Shown one piece after another: positions 56,467 to 64,000 of a stretch of 64,000 nt of DNA. Position 1 is the first letter of the stretch. Every line of letters starts with the position of its first letter. A program made the translations under genes and the position numbers. Location: the NCBI GenBank assembly GCA_015146655.1, contig VKHL01000001.1, positions 51,001-115,000 on the forward strand, given 5' to 3'. The notes beneath the pieces are model-generated. The model did no database searches. It had not been told where the DNA came from and saw only the letters and a list, made by a program, of their open reading frames with translations. This DNA comes from Ochromonas danica (taxonomy: Eukaryota; Sar; Chrysophyceae; Chromulinales; Chromulinaceae).

Positions 56467-59400
56467 ATGAAGTCATTTGTGATTGATCGCTTTGAAGAAG
56501 CTGCTTTACGTTCTCCCAATTCTCTAGCAATCGTCTGTGAAGATGACTCTTCAATCACCTACACCTCTCTTGATGAGCGCGCTACTACAATCGCTAAGCG
56601 ACTCGTGAAGCTGCTCAATTTAGATGAAGTTACCGTCTTTGAGCAGACCTCTATGGTAGGTCTACTCATGGAAAGACATATTGGCATCATTACCATGATG
56701 CTCGGCATTCATAAAGCGGGTTGTGCTTATGTACCTGTAGACCCTGCTTTCCCACCTGATCGACAAGCTTATATCCTTGAGCATGCACGTTGTAATGTTC
56801 TCATTGTTGATAAAGAGTGTTACGCCAATGCGAAAGAGAACAACACTCCCATTACTGCAAAACACATTCTTATTAGCGATCGAGATGGTCACATCATTAG
56901 CCATCTCGTGGATGGCGCTGCTGTTTCTGATTCTGATGATGAGGCCTCGTTAGATGCACTGAAACGTGTACGATCCTTAAACCATCAGCCAGAAGCTATT
57001 GCTTATGTGCTGTACACTTCAGGTTCAACTGGCAAGCCCAAAGGTGTGGCGGTGAAGCAAGTTGGTGTAGATAACATCATTCACTTCTTTGCGGAAGAAT
57101 TGAACGTATCAGAGAAGAACAGAGTATTGGGGTTGACAACATTTTGTTTCGATATTTCTGTTTTAGAAATATTTGTGACGTTGACTCGTGGAGCATGTTT
57201 TGTTTTAGCTCTTTCTTCCACGCGCAAAGATCCTTTTCGTATATTGGAATTGATGGAGAGTCACTCTGTGACTATATTTCAAGCAACTCCAACAACATAT
57301 GAGATGATGTTGGCTACAGGTTGGACTGGAGACGAGAAAGTTCACTTCCTGGTGGGAGGTGAAGCTTTTAGACCTTCTTTGTTGCCCATTGCCCAAAAAT
57401 GTGCAAGCTTCCTCAATGTTTATGGTCCAACTGAGACCACGATCTGGTCAACAAGCTTTCGTATTGAGAAGGACTTCGCAAACTATGCCACTGAGAAGGG
57501 GATCAAGGCGGTACCCATCGGAACTGCCATCTCCGAGACTCTTCTCTATTTGGTAGGTGAAAATCAACCTTGGACTCAAGTTCCTCAGGGTGAAGAGGGT
57601 GAGTTGTGGATTGGTGGAATTGGCGTGGCGGCAGGTTATTTGCATGCACCTCATCTTACCCAAGAGCGCTTTATTCCAAATCCTTTTGGTGAAGGTCATA
57701 TTTATCGCACTGGCGATGTGGTAAAGCAATTGCCTGATGGAAACTACATCTTTGTGCGAAGATTGGATGATCAAGTAAAGATCGATGGATTTCGAATTGA
57801 ATTGGAGGAGATTGAAAAAGTCTATATGGAAGATGACCACATCGAGAAAGCTGTGGCTCTTGTCCGCTCCAACAAACTCGTTCTCTACATACTTCCCAAG
57901 GCGAATACACCAGTTATTACGAATAATAAAGATGGAGTTCCGGAGTACAGTTTTACTCCTGAGCTTCTTGAGAGCATTCATAATAAAGCACGTGCAAAGT
58001 TGACCTACTATATGATTCCTAAGTACACAGTCATCATCAAGGACTTTGCGAAGACTCCAAATGGAAAGCTAGATAAAAAAGCTCTTCCAGATCCCAAGGA
58101 GCTTCATGAACCTATTACCGAGCCAAGCCAAGTGGGTGTGACATTGACTGCCACTGTAGCGACCGCGCCTGATGCTGTTCGTCCCGTCTCCGCTATCATT
58201 TGTGGAGTCATTTTGGCTCTGCGTGGTCATCGCCCGAGCTCTTCTAATAACTTGGGTGCCTTTGGATTAGATTCTCTGGGTTCGGTGATGCTTTTGAGGC
58301 AATTGACCACTGCTCTTCATGGACAGGTGATGTTGAAACTTGATGAGTTATTCGTCCCCGGTCGCACCATCCGAGACCTTGGTCAAATCTTGTTTGATCG
58401 ATGCAATTCAATGACAAAAGAAAAGCTACATTTGATATCAGAAACTGAAGCTGAGAGCTCTGGTTGGGAAGCAATGGAGAATGGCGAAGCTTGTGGTGAT
58501 CAGCACCAAGACAGCGTTGTGTCGATTGATTATTATGGCGCCAGTCTTCTTGGCAACAAACGTCTCTTTGAAGGTCTGCGTGGTGTATTCACATTCATGG
58601 TTCTTTACGATCACTGGCATAGCAATGATATGGGGTTTTCTCATGCGATGTTAGTTGACACGACATTCTTTTATCTTCTTTCAGGATTTACAACTGCATC
58701 TCAGCTGAGAATGTCTCCTGAGATTAAGAAGGCGAAGAACTCAAATGCCAATGAAGAAGAATTGGACGTCGCTCCTAAGGGTCCATTTCAAGTACTGAGA
58801 TTTTGGCTTATTCGCGCTGTAGGCTTATATCCTATTCTGTGGTTGGCTTTGGTTTTGAATGCTCCTGCGTGGTATTATCAAGATGAGTACAGATTCAAAA
58901 ATCATGAGCAAGGCTTACATCAGAGCAGACAAGCAGCATTTTGCACTTTCTTGCAGGTGTTTGGTATGGATTTGTGGGGATATTGTCTGGCATACGGTCC
59001 TTCTTTACGCTATGCAACTGCTCTTATCAATTGTATGCTTATTTATGGAGCGGGTCGCTATATTTGGACCGAAGTGCTAAGACGATTGACATCTTATACT
59101 TCTACATCAGACATATGCACAAAAAGCCATGGCTTTACACAAGTGACTTCTCTTCGAGCAACAGATCAAGATTGGCGCCAAGTTTTGGGCAATATTTCTT
59201 TGTACCTTTCCTATAATCTCTATCATCCAGCCATCTTTGCGGTAAGCTTCGTATTTCTCGTTGCTGCGCCAGCATTATTATATTATGGGGTTACACAGCA
59301 AGATCTGAAGTAAGTGATGCTCTCGTTAATTGTGTTGTTTATATTTGCTAACAAGGGGTTCTTTTCCAGGATCCTGAATATGCTCGCTTATTTCTTAGGC

Positions 59401-60222
59401 GGTGCATGGCTACTCGCTTTCTCTGAGATGGCTTGCTGGTGGCGCCTGGTGGAGACTAAATATGCTTCCACAGGGAAGAATGAAGACTTTTCATCCCCGA
59501 CTGACCACATCAACGAATATACTTCGTACTTGAAGAATTGGGCTATGAGCCTTGTGCTTCCTCACGTTGGCGCTCCCACCACGCATCAACCAGTTATTGC
59601 TATCGAGCATGTGGATGAAGAAGCTTCCCCTTGCTCGAGCGACACATCAGCTCCAACAAATATGTCAATTGCTGTCGACATGCGTGACAAAGTGCTAGGA
59701 TTGTTGTGGAGATTTTCTCCCGACTTTGTTGCAGTAGGCGCAGGTCTCTTGCTCTCTTGTACAGGAGGCTTGTGTCGTACATATGCAAACACTTTCACCG
59801 ATTATAATGTCAGACTTCTCTTGCCATGTATTATGATGCTCTTTATCTTGATCAGTGTTCACCAACGAGGAATAAGTCGCTATAACTTTTCAAGAGTCTT
59901 TCTTGAGAGTGATATAATGAACTTCTTGGGGTACGCTTCCTATCCAACATATTTGCTGCAAGACATCATTTTGGAGTATTACTTTACCTATGTCTCTGAC
60001 CACAAGTACGCTTACCATCCCTCCAACCCAAATCGTGGCTACTTTCAAGCACTTCCTCTGAAGCTTCGTGTTGGTTTGATGGTTTTGTTCATTATTATTA
60101 CTTGGGGAATTCAAAAAGTATTTCAAGATTACTTGGTGGCCAATACGTTTTCCAAAGCGTTGGAGTGGTGGTCCAAGAGACGATCCAACAACACAACACA
60201 ACAATACTCATCGATTAACTAA
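56467..60222 (+). CDS. NRPS-like adenylation-carrier-membrane acyltransferase fusion
   Basis: Two exons, 56467-59309 and 59370-60222, join in phase 2 to give 1231 aa. Residues about 1-540 are an AMP-binding adenylation domain: A3 YTSGSTGKPKGVAVKQ (~183), FDISVLEIF with the Asp that fixes the amino group of amino-acid substrates (~226), NVYGPTETTIW (~316), YRTGDVVKQLPDG, DDQVKIDGFRIELEEIE, and the A10 Lys in TPNGKLDKKALP (~530). A carrier domain follows (LGAFGLDSLGSVMLLRQL; the Ser near 601 takes phosphopantetheine). From ~695 on there is a ten-helix acyltransferase-3-like membrane domain (NKRLFEGLRGVFTFMVLYDH, VDTTFFYLLSGFTTASQL). No condensation or reductase domain. I infer activation of an amino or related acid, thioester loading, and transfer to an acceptor at a membrane. 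Confidence 0.85.
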
Positions 60223-60938
60223 AGAAGACTGCGACGAATAGTTACCAAAATCAAATGAAATATGATCATGCATATTTCTACTAAACAAGAAACAGTTTGT
60301 TAACGGTCTTGGCGCAAGTTGTACACCATTCCGTTTACTCTTCTCTTCTCCCCTTACTTGAGCTGATGCCTCTAGGCTCAGCATATTCTATTACTTACTT
60401 ATATCATGAAAAGCCTCTCTGCTTGTTCTTCTGCTACTTCTTTTCTGCATTCGCTTTTCAAGCAGAAAATCACATATTTTGTATATTCTTTTCATCGTTC
60501 CGTACTCTGACTGGGGTAGAACGTTTGATCATCTGCTCTTCTTCTTTCTTTCTCCGACTTGGTTCTTTAAGTTGGGAAGTTAGAAGTACTCTAATTCTAT
60601 ACTCTCTTGTATTCATTCCAACTATATATCATAGCATAGAGAATACGACATATTTATAGTAATAGTTTTGGAGCAAAATCCTCGTGTTGCACAGATGACT
60701 TTGTAAGACTATTCATCTTCCACATCAAAGAGTACCTTTTTTGCTTGTATAACTTCAAATAGTCTCAACACAGTCTCCCTCTAGTAGTATCAAATACTAA
60801 CATTAGCATAGTAAACCGTTGAAGCATCAAGTTTAATTCCGTAAATAGTATTTAAATTAAGGATTTGTCTAATAATTAAGCAAATACACAATTACCAGTT
60901 CATTTCACATGATGTCGTCAACAATAATTAATTAAATC
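60223..60938. other. 716-bp intergenic region
   Basis: The longest gene-free stretch of the window. A 120-codon open frame (+, 60297-60659) has no ATG and a hydrophobic, skewed composition, so it is not called. The rest is AT-rich (60800-60938 especially) and probably holds the promoter of the next gene. No RNA gene was recognised. Confidence 0.45.
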
Positions 60939-63900
60939 ATGGATGTTGATTTGTCAGCTTTTCCCATAATTCGAATAGATCAAATAGGGTTATTAAAAGA
61001 TGAAACTCTATCAAAAGCCATAGAGGAAGTAGAAGAACTTCTTTCCTCTAATGGAGAGGTCAATCCAAAAATGTCACAATATCTCACTAAACAACATGAT
61101 GCTATGCGAAAAGAAAGTGTAAGAAGGAAAGCTGAATCACGTATACATGATCTTCTTAGTGGAGCAAAGAGTTTATTAGATTCTGATTATAATGACTTTC
61201 TGAGTGATCCTGTTCGACCAACAGCAGGCATTATTTCTAATTCTACAACAACTGCTACGCCAGTATTGAATCAGTCGACACACACTGCTGTTTTGCGATC
61301 TCAGTCCACGCATACACCGTTGCAGTCTCCTACCTCTTCTTCTTCTATGCCGCAGTCAAAGCAGTCAAGTACCCCAGCAGACAGTGAAGAACCCAAGCCT
61401 ATTGTACGCGCACTGTCAGACAGTGGAAATGACATACAGAGAACACCCAGTAGTACTAGACCAAGTCTCAATCTCAGTACATTACCTACAACCTATAACA
61501 CACAAGCAAGTCTTCAACCTTCTCCATCTTCATCTAGAAGTCAGTTATTAACAACTCGTAGTCGACCAGCAGACGAAACACAACAACAGCAACAACAACA
61601 ACAACAACCTTCAAGAAGAGGTTTAGAAGTCATCAATCGAAAGTTTGCTTCTGAATTTATTGTAGCTGCAACAGAGAGGAAGAAGCGTTTCTATCCAGTA
61701 AAGAAGGCTCCAGCAGAAAGTATCGAAGAGCATAGAGCAAAGGAGAAACAAGATCGACGAAGATTGGCCTTGGAACGTCTTGCACGAAGACGACAAGAGC
61801 GAGAAGTACAACAACGACTATTGAAAGAGAAGAGGCGTAAAGAGAAGTTATTAAAGCAGGAGTCAATACAATCACAAGCTATTGTGAGTGCTGATGGAGC
61901 GAGTAGCAGTGATTCAGAGTCTGTCTCAGGAGGAGATGAAGATATTCAACCTCTAGAAGAAGCTCAACGACTTGCCACAGCAGCAGCAGCGGCAGCAGCT
62001 CCTTCCCTATCATCTGTTGCTACTTTACCAAGTAATGATACAACTCCGATTGTTTATGAGGAAGGCATTATTGAGGATAAGACTTCTTGTCTTCCTCGTG
62101 CTCCACCCAATGTGATCGAAACCCCTCAGCCTCCTCCATGTATACCTATTGACACTGAGCAGCAAATAACCTCAGCTTTTGCAAAAAAAGGACAAGATAA
62201 GCCGATTGTTGACAAGTTAATTGTGTCACCAATAGAGAGTTTGACTTCTTCTACGAACTTACATGGAATGGAAGCAACTGGAAGTTCTTTAAAGTCATCA
62301 TCATCATCATCATCTTCTTCTTCTTCTGTTGGTGAAGAAACTCCTTGCCAATCTGCCATCATTGAACAAGGAGTCGATAGTCAACAAGTCATCCATCACT
62401 CTGCTTCTTTACCTTCAACAGAGGAGAGTGTTTCGTTGGATGTGACGAAAAGTGCTTCAACAGTTGAGAGTTCAAGTCAGATGAATGAAGAATGGGCAAG
62501 CAAGAACTTAACTGCTTTGTTCACCATTCGACGCATGAAGCAACAAAAGGTAAGATTTTTCTTCTTGTTGTCTTAGTTTCATTTCATCATATTCTCATAA
62601 CTGTTCTTGTTGATTGTTTTTAGAGTAAAGCACTGTCATTCTCATCTCAATCTTCGATTAATCCCATTAGTGAAGTGGAAGATACATCACATTCAGAGCA
62701 GGTGAATTTGAAAGCAAATATTGAAATTACCTCTTCTACCACCACCACTACTCCTACTACGAAAACCCCTTCAAACTTGATTGTTGAGGATTCTGTCGTG
62801 TTAAAGCCTGTAGTCAACCAGCTCACAGGCTCTAATACAACCCCTCGATCTGTCACTCCCATTGAACGTGTTCAAAGTTCAGTAAATGGCAATGTTGGAT
62901 TAACCAATGTCTCGAAGTCTCCATCAATTACACCACGATCCGTACTTCCCCACCATCAGAGGAATGAGTTATTGGATGGTCTTCTAGAGAGAAGCACTGA
63001 GAAAGTAGCAGAAGGAGAAGCTATCACAGCCATCTCAAGCACTGGAGAAGTCACACTTGACACTGTTTGTTCCGGTGGTTGTCAGTTGTTTGATATTATT
63101 GATGACTGCTATATCTACCGCTACACTGCAGATCAATTACCAGGGCTCAGCTGCTGGAAACTGGTAAGGGATTTATTTGTTGCTTTGTTTCTCACCTAGG
63201 ATTAACCAGTTGGTGATTGTTTGTATACAGGAAAATATCTCGAGTAAGAAGACTGATTGGCGGATTGACTTAGAGGTTTATGATGATCCTGAAGTCTTGG
63301 AAATACGTGAAGAAGTTGCTTATCGTACTCTACATGCTACTAGAAGAGTAAGTCATCGCTGTTCTTTCTTGACTATATATGTGAAGGTAGTGGTAATAAT
63401 GGTGTATGTTAATAGCGTGTGTCAATGGGATTAGTTGTCCTTTCTGAAGAATGTCAAAAACTTCTCCTTGGACATGAACCTGTACGACATGAAAAAGCAT
63501 TTATTACTGCCTGGCAGCGTGCAATCAATCTATTTGATCAGAAAGCAGTTCAACTGTCAGCAAATAAGATGGATATACTCAATGAGAAGGTGTCAGTTTG
63601 TGGTAATGGTTACAATATCTGCAAGAAGATTGAATATCTTATTAAAACTTTCTTTATTACGATGGAAGAAGCAGCAGGTATTGAGGCTGTACAACAACAT
63701 TGTCCATCTCGTCCAACATCATCATCTAGTAGTGTAGGAGGGAATAGACAACAACAACAACAGCAGCAGCAGCAGCAGAGACAAAGAAGAAGAAGTAGTG
63801 AAGGTGATTCAGGATTACAATTATGGTTGGAAAGCAGCTCTGTTGTTGTTAGTAATAACCAAAAGGAAATACCAATACGAGGAAATCCCATACATGATGT

Positions 63901-64000
63901 TATTGACGTTAACACTACTAATGAATCTCTTCCATCTTCTGGTGAGACTACCTCTAAAATATCATCTTCATCATTATCATCTATGACAAAAGTAACAACA
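60939..64000 (+). CDS. Large disordered/coiled-coil protein, 3' end outside window
   Basis: Exons 60939-62549, 62624-63163, 63231-63347 and 63416->64000 keep frame; 951 codons are visible and the gene runs off the right edge. Not recognised. The N terminus MDVDLSAFPIIRIDQIGLLK starts a short helical region. Low-complexity Ser/Thr/Gln/Pro sequence with a poly-Gln run (61577-61610) follows, then a highly basic coiled coil (REVQQRLLKEKRRKEKLL), more Ser-rich sequence, and from about residue 700 a structured part (CQLFDIIDDCYIYRYTADQ, TDWRIDLEVYDDPEVLEIRE, GLVVLSEECQKLLLGHEPV). A second poly-Gln run (63749-63778) lies near the edge. The later block may be the true domain; its family is unknown. 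Confidence 0.75.
63749..63779 (+). repeat. CAA/CAG repeat encoding poly-Gln
   Basis: CAA units followed by CAG units within the last gene, reading as about nine or ten glutamines in frame. A similar CAA/CAG tract lies near 61577-61610. Confidence 0.9.

Noticed and set aside
60297-60659. 120-codon open frame
   Set aside because: It starts with TTG, has no ATG near its start, and its composition is that of translated AT-rich intergenic DNA.

Overview
This is nuclear DNA from a unicellular eukaryote. It holds 34 protein-coding genes and one tRNA in 64 kb, on both strands with no operon logic. Introns are short (mostly 45-120 bp, GT-AG, donors usually GTAAGT or GTGAGT), intergenic gaps are usually 100-500 bp, and all three standard stop codons are used. 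A plastid-type bS21 ribosomal protein starts with a signal peptide followed by an Ala-Phe context. A long LRR protein carries a DUF4476-like region, and there is a SUN-domain protein, a copine, a DUF2009 protein and a Crinkler-like nuclease. Together these point to a stramenopile, probably one with a red-lineage secondary plastid. That assignment is inference. All exon joins were read from splice signals and reading-frame phase, with no transcript evidence.

Layout. 1-9.4 kb: 3' end of a CPA1 Na+/H+ exchanger, a membrane-anchored PH-like protein, a large IQ/PH protein with a PDK1-type PH domain, and eIF3f. 9.6-16.1 kb: an FG nucleoporin, a DUF2009 protein, the PP1 catalytic subunit and TMEM167/Kish. 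16.2-27.5 kb: an 11-exon 1633-aa LRR protein, a possible axonemal protein, sulfite oxidase, a Tim17/NDUFA11-like protein and COMMD2. 27.5-35.2 kb: plastid bS21, aldose 1-epimerase, the splicing factor YJU2, an unknown helical protein, a candidate centromeric histone H3, a Sel1-repeat gene with a broken frame, and a TPT-family sugar-phosphate transporter. 35.2-38.4 kb: a Crinkler-like PD-(D/E)XK gene sits between two ~324-bp direct repeats in what looks like the former intergenic space of the transporter and a DUF2103-like gene. 38.5-48.2 kb: a secretory-pathway protein, a WW-domain protein, ethanolamine/choline kinase, COMMD6-like, SUN protein, copine and tRNA-Glu(CTC). 48.5-64 kb: a GGQ release-factor-like protein, a prolyl aminopeptidase, a ZUFSP-type deubiquitinase with an NZF-like finger, XPG/RAD2, a 1231-aa adenylation-carrier-membrane-acyltransferase fusion, and the 5' part of a large low-complexity protein.

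Most genes are single-copy housekeeping functions with no pathway link to their neighbours. The two COMM proteins (COMMD2- and COMMD6-like) would belong to the same Commander complex. The strongest candidates for something new are the repeat-flanked Crinkler-like insertion, the adenylation-carrier-acyltransferase fusion, and a recurrent TTAACTTAA promoter-region motif.
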